Shown here: piece after piece, positions 25,701 through 63,125 of the stretch
How positions within the stretch are numbered: position 1 is the stretch's first letter
How the letters are laid out: each line of letters opens with the position of its first letter
Source of the DNA: Mansonella perstans
Lineage: Eukaryota; Nematoda; Chromadorea; Rhabditida; Onchocercidae
DNA: 64,000 nucleotides
Assembly: GCA_037074765.1 (NCBI GenBank)
Contig: JBAMDO010000576.1
Location: forward strand, 682,001-746,000
Reading direction: 5' to 3'
Translations under genes and position numbers: made by a program
The notes under the pieces: model-generated
The model's input: only the letters and a program-made list of their open reading frames with translations
Told to the model about the DNA's origin: nothing
Database searches by the model: none

Positions 25701-27432
25701 CTTTACATACAACGGACTAAAAGCGTTCAACAGCAAAATCAGCAGCAGAAAAAAAATTTTCAGTATGATGTAGTAAGTAACTGTTTGTGAAATTAGATAG
25801 ATGTCTGCCAGTACTTTGAAATTTCTTTTTAAGTCTTTTATTTATTTGTCACTTTATTTTTATTATTCTTAGTACTCAGGAAGCTTGGATAAGTTTATGA
25901 TTTTTGTTATCCACTTCTTATAGATTGGAAAAACGAACGAACAGTTGTACCATCTCCTGGCTATTTGTTTGACATTGCAACCTCAACGCATTGATGATTC
26001 TATTCAGTCGCAGCTATATGAGAGGACTGGTGAACGTATGAATCACATGAGTAATGGGTATGTTAAATAAGAAGTTATAGTTTGAAAATTAAATTCACAA
26101 TTCACATTTTTTTTAAGGTCGTTTCTTTAAAATGTGTTGCAATACTAGTAGAAATCATTAAATCAAAATTTCTCTATTCAGATGCTGCCTTCATATTCAG
26201 GGAAAAATTTGGCTTTTACATTTGACTGTGGCAAATGAATCAGTGATACACATGTATTAATGTTAAAGTGTAATAGTTCTGTTTTTCAGTAACATAGATG
26301 AATTCCGCCTTGCTTTCCAACAAGGTTGTCCGAAATTCTTGTCTCCAACCACAGTAGTTTACGAAGGTCCAAATCAGGCAAAGGTTAATTTTGATGTATA
26401 AATTCAAGATTCATTTTTTTTTAAATAATACGTTATCACAGTACGCTTGGTTTAGTAATTTATTTGCTAGTCCATATTTAACTTATCAGTGTTTAGGTAT
26501 AAAATCATAGTGAAAGAATCCATTTCCATTTTTTCTTTTTAATTTTATTCCATATTTTCAGGAACCATTGCTCCGCCAGTGTAATGCTTTTCTAGAAGAA
26601 ATTGAATCACAAATTATGTTGCCAATCCTGCGAGGCTACTTAAAATTATATACAACATTGCCAACGAGAAAGCTCGCGAGTTTTATGGATGTTAGCGGTA
26701 TGTTTCTGTGACTTTTTCTGTGATTCATTGTTCTTCATATTCAAATTCGACATAGATATGAGTGGTTAATGGCAAATGGTAAAAGTACGAGTGGACATCC
26801 GGAGTTTTAAAAGATAGAATATTGCATATACTAAGTTTAGACGGAAAAAAGCTCGGTTATGTTATCCTTTAATGTGAATACTTGCATTAGCAATAGCGGT
26901 TTCAGAAAAATATCATGATAGTAATTCAAAAATTAAAGTAAATCGAAGTTATCGAAGTTGCTGTTGCAGATGCGGATTACGACTCATTTGTTGGGAAATT
27001 GTTGAGTTTTAAAATGATCGTTAATGAGCTGGGCAAAGAATGTATGGACCGATGTGAAATCGACGACTCAACGACAGATCTTGATTTCTACGTTGACAAG
27101 GCCTAGCTTTCTTTTTCTCATTTTCAATTTTATTTAGTCGGGTTCCTACTCAAGTGAAGGTTTTATTCATTCGGAAATTTTTATTCAATGTTTTTTCTAC
27201 TTTAGGATATGATCATTATTGCGGACACAAAAGTTGCTCGCCGAATCGGAGAATATTTCATGAAGCAAATACAAAAGTTGCAAGAGGTAAACGATGTTAA
27301 TTTCTTAGAATAAGCTATCAATAAATCACTTTTTCTGAAATTCTTGCTTAATTTTCAGTTAAATTAGGACATTTATTGCAGGTGAATCGGAAGTTGAAAG
27401 AGCTACCAGTTACTCCAGTTGCTTCAAGTTAA
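22712..27432 (+). CDS. eif-3.L: Eukaryotic translation initiation factor 3 subunit L
   Basis: Fourteen exons (22712-22793, 23411-23602, 23981-24093, 24177-24275, 24471-24560, 24630-24720, 24949-25103, 25587-25772, 25924-26057, 26290-26383, 26562-26697, 26970-27100, 27206-27286, 27382-27432) give 544 residues; human eIF3L has 564. Landmarks: [92 protein letters not shown], then the PCI region ending in [20 protein letters not shown]. The protein is a scaffold PCI subunit of the eIF3 complex that loads mRNA on 40S ribosomes. The intron after codon VDK begins GC rather than GT (AAG|GCCTAG), and read-through would meet TAG at once. All other introns are GT-AG. Confidence 0.97.
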
Positions 27433-28064
27433 TTCTCACGATCATTGTTTCCTCAGATTGTTCTAAATTTCATCTTTGAAATTCGAAGCTTTTTTTATAG
27501 CTTTTATTTTAGAGATTTATAAATTTTTTTCACGAAATCTGTTCAATCTGTTTTCAATGTGCCATAGTGTGCCAATGTGGCAATCGAAGGATGCAAGAAA
27601 ACACGTTTTTTTAATTCCTTGAAATCTAAATCTAATGTTGAATAACTCGCACGAAGTAACTTTTGCTCCGCAAACCATTTCTGGAGGTCAGATCTTAATA
27701 TAAAAAAAAAGTCAACAGACTCGCAGTCAAATTTTTGTCATATCAAAAAGAATGATATCACAATTAAACTCATTCACACACAAATAGAATAATAACGTTG
27801 AAATGTAAAAAGTATTTGGATTTCATACTTTTCTCAAATCATATAAACGAGCATTTACAGAAATACTGATGAGCATTAAATTACAAATAAAATCAACAGA
27901 AATAGTGAAACTTAAATTTCCTATTCGTTTTCAATGGGCTCCTTATTTTCAAATATCATAATCTAGTAAGCAACTATCCTCAGTTCATTTCTTTGATTCA
28001 TAACATTGACTCATTTCACGCTTATTTCTTGTTACATTAATTAAATGCTTAAAAACACTTCGAA
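27433..28064. other. Convergent 3' regions of eIF3L and the DEP-domain gene
   Basis: 632 bp between two converging stop codons. It is AT-rich, with no open frame worth calling, and must contain both 3' UTRs. Confidence 0.7.
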
Positions 28065-31000
28065 TTAGAAATGGAAACTTTTAATTCGGTCGATAAATCG
28101 AATCTTCCGCAATTCAGGTGATGGGAATTTCTGTGCGTAGATTTCTGGGTAAGTCTTTTTGAACTGCAAAAACACCAGGAATTTAGTGGAAAGTGACATA
28201 AAAAAAAAAGGAAAAAAAACTTTCCAGTCAGCTATACTTTATATTAACCTTTTTGAGCCGCTGCTTTCGATCTGCAAGTGGAATATTTTCATCGCTTAAT
28301 ATGTTATCCAAAAGAGAAAGCAAATGGCTATTAACGTCTTTTTTTTGCGATTCATATTCTTCTATTTCGATTGGTTCACAAAAGTGTTGCTTCAAGGGTT
28401 CCGCACCTGATGATTCGTCACCTGTAGGCTGATGCACAGGCGGCGATTTGTTTATAACAATCTGAAATTTCTTTAAAATATGGATATTTTCTCTTTTTAC
28501 TATCCCTAATCCTTTTTACTGTCTTTAATAAATGACACTGTAGTAATAATTTGGAATGATGAATTTAAAATGAATATCAAAACTAATAAAATGTTTTTGA
28601 AATACTTTCCGGTCACTTGTAGCGCTCAAAGTAGAAATTGCATCGATTTAATTAGATGCTTAAGTCTACCTCGTGTGGTAGCAATAGCTGGTGTTTGACC
28701 TCTGAAATGAATACTTCTGGGATGGAAAACGTGTCACATTCATTATCCATCAAAAATATGACTAACTGATGACATTCTGATGCGTTTATGGCTGGAGATG
28801 GACGTAATATCTTGCTCGGCAAACCTTCGAGAACCTGCAAAACATTTAAATTTTACTGAGATTTCGTGACAAAAGAAACAAAAACAAAAGTTTACAAAAA
28901 CCGGAAAAATAATTTATATCCGAGAAATGTTTGTGAATTTTTCAAAAAAGAAATTTCGTTAAGTAAACCCCAACATACTTCTCTTACCAATATTTATCAA
29001 TATTAGCTATCAATCTGATAAAGACATTTTAAAGAAAAATTTTCCTTCGCAATTTCTTCACTAGTCCAAATATATGCTCCCCTTACTTTCTGTACAGTGG
29101 ACTAAGGAATTCATTCAGGTGAGAAATCAGCAAATCAAATGTACCGAAACATTATAAACATTCTTCGTTATTGGTAAATTGGATTTTTCCTGCATTTCAC
29201 AAATAATTGAATTTTTCGAAGATCTGAGACTTTTAAAAACCTGCTAAACTTTTAAGAAAATTCTGGACTATAATTCCTTACAATTGAACGATTATCACGA
29301 CGTTTATCCATCCGCAAGCAATAATTTCGGCTAACACGTTGCATAAAGCGCAACAAATAATGTAGTCGACGACGAACACGTGGCTCCAAAGTTAGCATAA
29401 TTAATGATACCGCTTGTTTCAACAATCTTCGATTTTCATCGTCGACCCCTGTAAAAATATGGCACTCAGATAATTGTTTCGGAAAAATCCAAGTATATGT
29501 TAGGAGTCAATACTTCTAGAGAATTGGATATAGTATGACACAAAGTGAAACAAAAATAATTTGAGCAAATACATATTTGCAAATATATATTTAATAAAAA
29601 CTTGATTAGAAAACCAACCAGCAAGTAATACACAAGATTCCACACAAGGGGTGCTTGAACGCGGCACAAGAGCGTTTGTTTTGGCCAGTTCTTCAATACG
29701 CTGCATAAGCTCGGGACTTCGTTGTAAACCTGGAAGTCGCGTTAAAATTGCTTCATAGGCCATTTTGCACGCTGGAAAAAATACCAATAAGCAAATTTGA
29801 AGAATTGAGTCAATTAATCAAACTGAGCTTTAATTTATATTACCCATATAAATTTAAGGAAACCACTCACAAACGCTAATCCGGACTTACTATTAATTTA
29901 GAACTATCACAAATGCTAAATTCTTTTGGAAAATTGTTAAAATTTTCTTTTACAGTCATCTCGTTTTTCTTATATTTACATTTATAACTATTTTCGCAAC
30001 ATCTCCTATCTACTAACATTAATTTACAACTTACAAAAAGTTTCACTGTCGGCTGACAACGTAGATACGGAAGAGCGTATGGTATTTGGTGTTGACATGG
30101 CATGTTTCTCAGCAATAAATCCTTTACTAGGCGATACTACTGTGCGTAGATTTGAGCTTTCATCTTTCCCATTTACTTTATTTTCATTCTATAAAAATAG
30201 TTTCAATATTTGGCACCTTTTTATGTAATCTCCCGGACAGTACTACTGAAGTAGTCCTGTATAGCACCATATACGTATAAAAAAGTATGTATAAAAAAAT
30301 ATGCTATACCTGAAAATTAACAGCTTTTTGCAGGTAACGTGTAAATGGTGAATTATCAGCGCAAAAAACTGTTTCCTTATGCAATTCTGCTGAAAAGAGA
30401 AATCCGAACTTGAAAATTAAATTCGGCATGCTCACGGAATCAAGTACTATAAAATTAAAAGCAAAATCGTTTCCATCAAGCAGCAGAATTAGCGTCAAAA
30501 TTAATAGTATTAAATAAAGTCTCAAAATTTAATCTTGTAGAAGCGAAAAAATCACCTAAGTCCCGTTGTTGAAAACTTCTTTGGCGAAACAACTGTGTGG
30601 TATGTAAGATTGCTAATGCAACAGGAGTCGGAAGCAATGGGCAATCTTTATCAAACTGCTCACAAACACTTTTGAAAACATTAAATTCAAACCCTTCATA
30701 TGGTACATGTGCGGATTCCGCGAATTTTGTATCGAATGGCCATCGAGACAGATAACGCATCATTGTTATAACATAACTTGTTAGATAATCTGTAGGAAAA
30801 CAATGAAAACCATATTTTTTTCTCCGCTCTCATCAATTTTTACACACTTGGTTAGCTTTAAATTACTAACATATTTATTGGACGTTATTCATTAGTTTCC
30901 AAATAGTTCATGTGCTTTGTAGAATACAAAAAATTGTTTGCTTGAAGGCATTAAATTCTTATATAAATTTCAAATAATAAGAGAACTTTTTTGGTAAGGA

Positions 31001-33415
31001 AAATTTTGGTCCTTAGCATATTCACCACAGCAGTTATCACTCAAAAAGTGAAACTCAGTAGTAATGTTCTTCAAATACAATACCATTCTCAGGTTGAACT
31101 CGAACTATTCCTTTAGTCCCGACCCGCTCGCAATTCCAACGAACGTCTGCACCATTGAAATCATAATCGAGAATCCCCTTCAGTGAATCTACCTGTAGCA
31201 ATGACCGCAACCTAGAATTAATAGGAACTTTTATGAACCTTGTTTGAGAAAGTGGTAATTTACGTCACTTAAATTTAACTTACTGATTTAATAGGACCTT
31301 CTTGTAGATTTCGTTGGTGTCAAGAAAGAGGTGGGCACCACTATGTTCCTCATTGACAACTGCTCCTGGAGATCCAGAAGACTGACAGCTCTCTGGAGTT
31401 CGGGTCTATAAAATGATTGCATTTTCCAATATGTACTTATTAATTTACTTATCAATCCATTTTGAACTACATATCTGTAAGGATGACCACGGCCACAAAT
31501 GAACGGTTAAGAAAAAATTTAGCTAGTTAATTTTACGACTACCTGAATAATCTTCCCGAAATGTCGGAGGTTATGCATTTCTGAAAAATTGCTGTTTACT
31601 TCGGCCAATTTAGCAATCATCTCGTCTAATACATTAATTTGATTTGATGTTCCTGCTCCAACTTCCACATTCTCCTCTACCACTTCGTTTATTTTTTCCT
31701 GAGAGGCGATCCCTTTTAGTATTATCTTAGTAGACGATCTTTTCGATAACTCTTCGCTTAGATTCTAAAAAAACCTCAAATTAGGAAAAAACCAAATTCG
31801 GCAGATTGAAAGAGCTTAGATTTTGAACGAAACAAAGCTAGAACATTTTGACAAAGACTTGCTTGGGAGCTAAATATAGAAGGTAGATTTCCGTGGGATG
31901 CTGATAAACGACGAGAAATTAGAGCATTCTGCTGCAGAGCGGAAGTAGGCATTTGTGCTGGTATCATAGAGTCGTTGTTTCGATTTTTCCAGCAAGTATT
32001 GTGAACTCTAAAAGAAATTTTTCAGTTTTATTGAATCAGTCACTCAGTTATTCCTTTCTTCAATCCAGTCTTTATTTACTTTTAAAACAGACGCAGTCAC
32101 TTTCTTTTCAAAACTTACGAAAAAAATACCTATTCAAGTCTATGTTTATGGTTATTTTGCGAAACTTCCTACCTTTGCGGGGCGGTAAATCCAAAGTCTT
32201 TCTCCCTAGATCGATTCTGTCTGAAACTACATCTTTCATTGAATGAAGCGGCGCGGCGAACTAGAATTGGTGTTGCAGCCAGTAATTCAGAAGAAACATT
32301 TGAAAACCTAAGAAAAAGTTCAATTATCCAGTTGTTTTAAAAAAAGATTTGCGACAATAACCCTATTCAAAGACAAAATGGAAAAATTACCGGTACAATT
32401 CGCTTTCTTTAAATCCTTCATTATCATTACATTTCCCACGCACATTACAAAATAATCCCATATTCATGTACATGCACAAAAGCTTTGAACAATTGGATCT
32501 GAAAAAATATATTTGTATGGAATTTCTTTTTTCAGCTGCAACTTCTTTGATAGATGGAACTTCCGTTGTCTTGGACATAAAGCTTTAGAGCTCGAAATAA
32601 AGCTCTACTAAAATATTCTTTATCAAATATAACTGAGAATGGGAAAAAATCAACATCAGATTTCTTATAACTTCCGGACTGGACTTTTTTTTTTTAGAAC
32701 ATATTTAAAAGGCATGGTGGCATTTCACCTGGTTATTTCCCGACCATCAGGGATAAACTTCGGTAGCTCATTCATCATAAAGTCCACTGCTTCACGACCT
32801 ACAAAACAATTGTCAAAAATGCGTAGCTGACGTCGATGTCGCTTCATGGGCATTCCACTTCGAAAGCGCCTTATCATACCATTCCACTATGAAAAAAAAG
32901 TGAAGACTTATTATATGTTTGCTATATACATTTATTTATTTTGCTTGAAATTTTTACAAAATCAATCTAAATGCATAAATAGTCTAGAACAGCGACTGCT
33001 AAGAACATTAAGAGCAATATCGCTTAGATGATGATTATTAGATTCAGTTCGAGCAAAGTCATGGATGTTTCAATCAATTTTCAAATTCAGTGATAGTGAA
33101 GAAAGAATAATTTTAAATTTTAATCGCTATAAATTACTGAGGATTAGATTATCAGAATAGAACGAAAACTGGAAAAATTCAGGAATGAGTCAATGAAAAC
33201 TTATAAGCATAAACTTCATTGGTTCCACCGATATTAAATCTTCTATTCACTATTCTGAATACTCGGAAAAAGATGCATTAACTGACCACACGAGTTGCTT
33301 TGAAACGGCCACCAAATAAAGAGTCATCTTCTTTCGTACTTTTCATCGTAGTATCTTGATTAACGGTATGATCAGCTGATACACGAAACCCTCGAAGTTG
33401 TACGTGACTGGTCAT
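28065..33415 (-). CDS. DEP-domain protein of the DEPDC1 / LET-99 type
   Basis: Sixteen exons (33415-33287, 32886-32729, 32498-32391, 32307-32173, 32007-31845, 31764-31543, 31405-31284, 31211-31084, 30789-30556, 30389-30310, 30188-30035, 29771-29619, 29448-29282, 28834-28670, 28461-28249, 28163-28065) join in phase to 809 residues, close to human DEPDC1. An N-terminal DEP domain (about 38-125) opens with FKATRVWNGMIRRFRSGMPM, then FDNCFVGREAVDFMM. ELYRFSNVS and VHNTCWKNRNN match DEPDC1. A degenerate RhoGAP-like region follows (LRHFGKII near 300; WPFDTKFAES, GFEFNVFKS and RRLHYLLRFMQRVS to about 700). A C-terminal tail ends YPEIYAQKFP. C. elegans LET-99 is the related protein that positions mitotic spindles through cortical G-protein signalling; function here is by homology. 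The exon 5 donor (AAT|GTTCTA) is weak. Confidence 0.9.
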
Positions 33416-33421
33416 GAAATA

Positions 33422-33428
33422 CTGAAAT
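33422..33428 (-). promoter_or_regulatory. Likely trans-splice acceptor of the DEP-domain gene
   Basis: ATTTCAG on the minus strand, six bases upstream of the ATG (TATTTC then ATG), with no earlier coding exon found. Confidence 0.45.
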
Positions 33429-33906
33429 GAAGAATATATAACGAATGACAGAATACGAAAAAAAAGAGAAAAAGCAATGAACACATCGTATTTAGTCTTA
33501 TTTCTTATTCTTCAAATTTCCAAATAGAAAGAGAAATGTCACCATGAAAGCACTGAATGATAATGCTAACGTGAATCACGAGTTTCCTCACTTGGAATTT
33601 GCTTGCGCAATATTAGCTTCTTCTTATTTTGTGGTATATGTCCACGTTCGATATATTTCCAGCACATTTCAATTTAATGAGTATAATTTGATGCACAAAT
33701 AGTTTAGATAAAATTCAAATTACTTGGAGCACATGAATCTTTATATGAGGAGGTATTCATTCAACATCGAACAAATGAGTTCAGAAATTTCGTGAAGAAC
33801 GCAACTTTGCAGTATATCAACAGATATCATTATAAAATATCATTATGTTTAATGTACTTTATCACTATAAATATTATTTTATGTCTTTATATATTTTTTT
33901 TTTTTT

Positions 33907-33984
<78 letters not shown>

Positions 33985-35440
33985 TATTATTTTTTTTTTT
34001 ATATATTATGTTTAATGTACTTTATCACTATAAAATATCACTATGTTTAATGTACTTTATCATCATAAAACACAGCCAAAATTCAACCTAATTTATCCAC
34101 ATAAACGGAAAATTTGTGTGACCGAAAGAAACAATGAATAAGTAACAAAAATTCAGTTAAAACTAACATGCAAATAGTGGACATCGATAAATATGCCCGT
34201 GATCCTAATTTAAAAAATGATGGACGGAAAGAATAAAAGAGAACCTAAATAAAATATAGGAGCGATTTTACGGAAAGTTGCTAACAAGTGGCAGAATTAA
34301 CCTGAATTGATGCAAATTTAATTCATCCTCATTGATTATTTCATTCTATGATGATAATTTTTATGGTGTTAATTTTTATAATGATAATTTTTACGATGAT
34401 TTTATGATGATATTTTATGATGATAATAATTATGGTTATAAAATCATGAATATAATTAAAAGCAGTGTAAGGCAATGAATAAAAGATGATGATAACAATT
34501 TGAGCAGACGTGATGATACGTATACTAGAAAAGTGGTAGTATAAAATGGTATTACATAAAATTTCAAAACGCCGCTTGCCGCTTACTGTAATGTTGCAGC
34601 GCTATAGCAACGAATCAGGGTTGAAACTGTTGGTGAATTTCATTTCAGGTTCACGTCGTGGTTTTTTTTTTTTGTCTGAGTTCATTTCAGGTTCATGTTG
34701 TGCTACATTTTTTTTTGTACTTTATCAAGATATTCTGTTTATTCTTTTCAATGAAATATTTTGAATCCAGTTTTTTTTTTTTTCTTGTCTCCAAGGTTGC
34801 TTACAATTTGGCCTGTTTATTGTTTAATATATTCTTGCTTCATAGTTTCAGAAATAAATGATTATTCTGAATGTATGTGCAACGATGAAAATATTCATTA
34901 GCAGACACTTAGAATTCGATGTATGTTCAATGAAGCATGTCGTACTAGTATTAGTATCCTGAAATTAAGATACCATTGGATAAGAAGAATTATCTTAAGA
35001 GTATGTTGGAATAAGAGTGTGCATTAGGATATGCTATCCTAAAATTGTTGTTTAGAAACATTGATATATGCTCGAATGCTTATGTATCATACGGTACTTC
35101 ATTTATTTCATATAGGTCATTGCTAATCTTCTCTCCTTTTGAAAGATTTTGATGCATATAGAGAGCATGGAGAGATGAGAGGGAGCAGAGAATGAAGAAA
35201 TTGTTGTATTGCAGACGAATGTCTTTCTCCGTATCACTTTTACCCACCATTTGTGTCTACATACATCCTGCAAAGAAGGCCATTATTGCAAGGTTGCACG
35301 TTTATCTCTCTCTATGTCTCTCTATCATACGGTTACTAAGGAGAAGGAAGAGGCAGATGATTCAGTTTGATGCTATGAATGTTTGTTGAGATGGTTGGGT
35401 GGCGGGAGGATGATTCGATCAAGTTAAATAATAATTCAAT
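33429..35440. other. Divergent intergenic region before beta-tubulin
   Basis: About 2 kb between two divergent genes. It holds the poly-T/tandem repeat cluster, a TGATGATAATTTT-rich low-complexity patch (34340-34440) and otherwise AT-rich DNA. Open frames here are poly-Phe artefacts or random. Confidence 0.6.
33829..34070. repeat. Three copies of a roughly 30-bp unit split by a long poly-T tract
   Basis: The unit TATGTTTAATGTACTTTATC plus CACTATAAA occurs at about 33844, 34007 and 34042, the last with CATCATAAA. Between the first and second copies lies about 110 nt of nearly pure T (roughly 33891-34000, with two short AT interruptions). Confidence 0.9.
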
Positions 35441-35449
35441 TTGTTACAG
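35441..35449 (+). promoter_or_regulatory. Likely trans-splice acceptor of beta-tubulin
   Basis: TTGTTACAG ends at 35449, 41 bases upstream of the ATG; no upstream coding exon is apparent. Confidence 0.45.
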
Positions 35450-35490
35450 GTCAAATTTCGATCGAACAAACTTCATAAAGTGTTTGAACT

Positions 35491-38950
<3,460 letters not shown>

Positions 38951-39099
38951 ACACAAAGTGATTGATTTTGTGAAAAGAAAAGAAAGATGGAAGTATTCGA
39001 ATATTTTAAGTATCGCATTTTTCATGTTTTTACGTTGTTAATTATATTTTGTTACTTTTGGTATTCGATGGTATATTACAAATTTTAAAGATTTACAAC

Positions 39100-39105
39100 A
39101 ATAAA
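39100..39105 (+). promoter_or_regulatory. Candidate polyadenylation signal of beta-tubulin
   Basis: AATAAA about 150 bases after the beta-tubulin stop, the first canonical hexamer in the 3' flank that looks suitably placed. Confidence 0.5.
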
Positions 39106-41752
39106 TTTTATTGTTATGCTTCTCAATAAATTATGTTCAAAAGTTATTTAATTGGTTATGTAAAGTCGTAACTTCGAACATCACGTGGAAGCAATAATTA
39201 TGATTCTCCAAAAGTAGTAGTCTGTAATTAGAATTTAATTTTCTGCAAAAGGATAACATTTTATGGCAAAAATTGGCGATTTTTACAGTTTTTTTTTGTA
39301 ATTAAATTTAGACTACAATAGTTTTTTTGCCGGTTAGATTATAGGATTGGTACAAATAACATTTGAATTATTAATTGAATGAGGAGAAACATCAATGTGT
39401 GTAATACAATGATTACATTACTAGGGAGATTCGGTTATGTAATGAGGAATAGGAAGTAAACAGTTCTTATAACGGGCGAAGTTAGGATCGAATCTTGTTG
39501 GAATCTGTTTTGATGTTGCGATGAGATTGAAAGGAATCGATAAGCTATGATATTTTGATTTCTTTGGACGTGAATATCATCAACAAAATGCTGTTTCTAT
39601 GAATTTTTCATGTGAAAATGAAATTAATTAGAAGGAACGAAAGTTATTACTGCTAAAAAAAAGTATTGAAATGTTTAGATTTTGTTCAACGTTATGGCTT
39701 GGCTATTTTTTAATGACTAAAGCATACATATAGCCTATGATGATATTGAAAAACTTATTCTTCTGCAGGTCATTCCAATTTTTCACTTTATCTCTCATTA
39801 TTCGTTATTCAATTATTGAGTAATCACTTGAACAAAATTACTGATCTTTTTTATAAATTCATTTCAACATTGAAATATCGACAACTTTCTTGCTTCTAGT
39901 TAGTTGATAATGATGAAGAAGGCTAGAAATGAATAAGGCCATGTTTTAATATTTTTTTAACTAGTTATCTCTCCAACAGTTGTAAAGCGAACCATGCAAT
40001 ACTTCACTTGACATTGACATTGTACTTTACAAGATGTTGAAAAGTTTTTTTCATGACCCGAAAGGTCTTGACATTAATTTTGTTTCTACTTCATTGACAG
40101 TGATTTTTGCGCTGCTTTAGCATTCAAAAATTAAATTAGTAGTTTATATAGCTAAATGCAATGATAATTGGCGAAGCAATTTATGACATCGAACCTAAAT
40201 CCAACAGCATTTAATACCATAAACAACGATACATCAGGAAAATATTCATGATATATTCATCCTTCTTCTACAATTTCTTAATGGAAGTTCATGCTGCGAT
40301 CGTTTAAAAAATATTGCAATTTAAGCGTAAACAATGTGTCCTACGCACATTTCAAATAATCTGTTTATTACTCCTCAATCTTTCATGAAAACCTCTTGAA
40401 GTAATATGTACAACTTTTATTTACATAACTTCCGATTGCAACAAATTAAAAAACCTTCAAAACGACAGTTCAGCCAGAGTTACACGAGAGACACTGTACA
40501 TATCAACTAATTTGAGAAGATATTAATTCTTGAGGCAAAAATTCTCTCCCAAATATTTTTAGAATCAGCATCTCTCAAATTGCTTACTCTTGATTCATCC
40601 AAATTCTTTGATCAAATAATAAATTGAACAATTAAAAATCATTAGAAAACCATTATTTTGCACAACACATTTCCCTAACAAACACAACAAATAAGTGAAA
40701 AATACAATTGAAATAAATGCAAGTGAAAAATTGACAGAAAATTAAATAGAGAACTCAAGAGCTCTTACACGTCATCAAATCAAGAAGCTCAAAATCCTAT
40801 TAAACACTAAAATCTCTTGGCTGTTTTAGAATATTTGAAATTAGAATCTATGCAAGAAACATTACAAATTTCCAGAAGAATTTCCAATAAATTGGCGAAA
40901 AACTCCTTATTTCTTTTCTACTTCTCGTCTATAAAAAATAACGAATAGGATAAAAGGATAATTTGTGCATTAAAAAAACGAAAAGAAGGATAATCCTGAG
41001 AATAGATAAAGATTTTTTTGGCCTTCTATAAAAAGATATAATTTCATAAATTATAAATAAAATTTCTTTCCAGAAGACGACGCGAAAAGTTGTTGAAAAA
41101 AGGTACAAATAAAACAATGGAGAGGCTAGCAAAAGGGAAATAAGCAAAAATTATTTAAGATCGTGTATACTGAATGAGATAAGAATGAATAGTCAAAGAT
41201 TTAATTAATAACAATATCATTCGTCATCAGTAGATAACTATATTTTGCTTTAGAATGACTGCATTACTCTAGTTTAACAACGACTCGAATTACGAACCAT
41301 TATTAATTACAGAAACATACAACAAATTAATTTCCAAAGTAAGCAACAATTCAGATTCCAATGATTTCACATTATTTTATTTTTCTTGATGCTTCCAACA
41401 AATGATTATATTTTTACGTTATAAATATGGATTAGAGAAACAAGTAAAATGAATTATAAGAACTGGAGAAATAAATCGAATAAATTATAAGCATTGATTA
41501 AAAGAAATTTTCATATACAATTGATTACCAAACTTAGATTCACATTTCATTTAACGATAATATCAATTATAAGAATTGAAGAAATAAATGGAATAAATTA
41601 TAAGTATTCTAAAATCCGAAAATATCATGAAATATTGCAATGAAATATTCATGAGATAGTCACAATAGTATATTATTAACGCAACAAAAATTTGTTAAGA
41701 GTAGGAATGTGAGGTATTTCTCGAATTTTGTTTATATAAAAAATAAAGAGAT
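39106..41752. other. Convergent intergenic region, no gene seen
   Basis: AT-rich sequence between the 3' ends of beta-tubulin and ire-1. Apart from an imperfect 47-bp direct repeat (41449-41495 and 41562-41608) I see nothing structured. Confidence 0.55.
41449..41608 (+). repeat. Imperfect 47-bp direct repeat
   Basis: Two copies sharing TAAATTATAAG and GAAATAAAT cores (41449-41495 and 41562-41608), separated by 66 bp, just 3' of ire-1. Confidence 0.7.

Positions 41753-63125
<21,373 letters not shown>

Noticed and set aside
33792..34091. Poly-phenylalanine open frame
   Set aside because: It is the translation of the poly-T tract.
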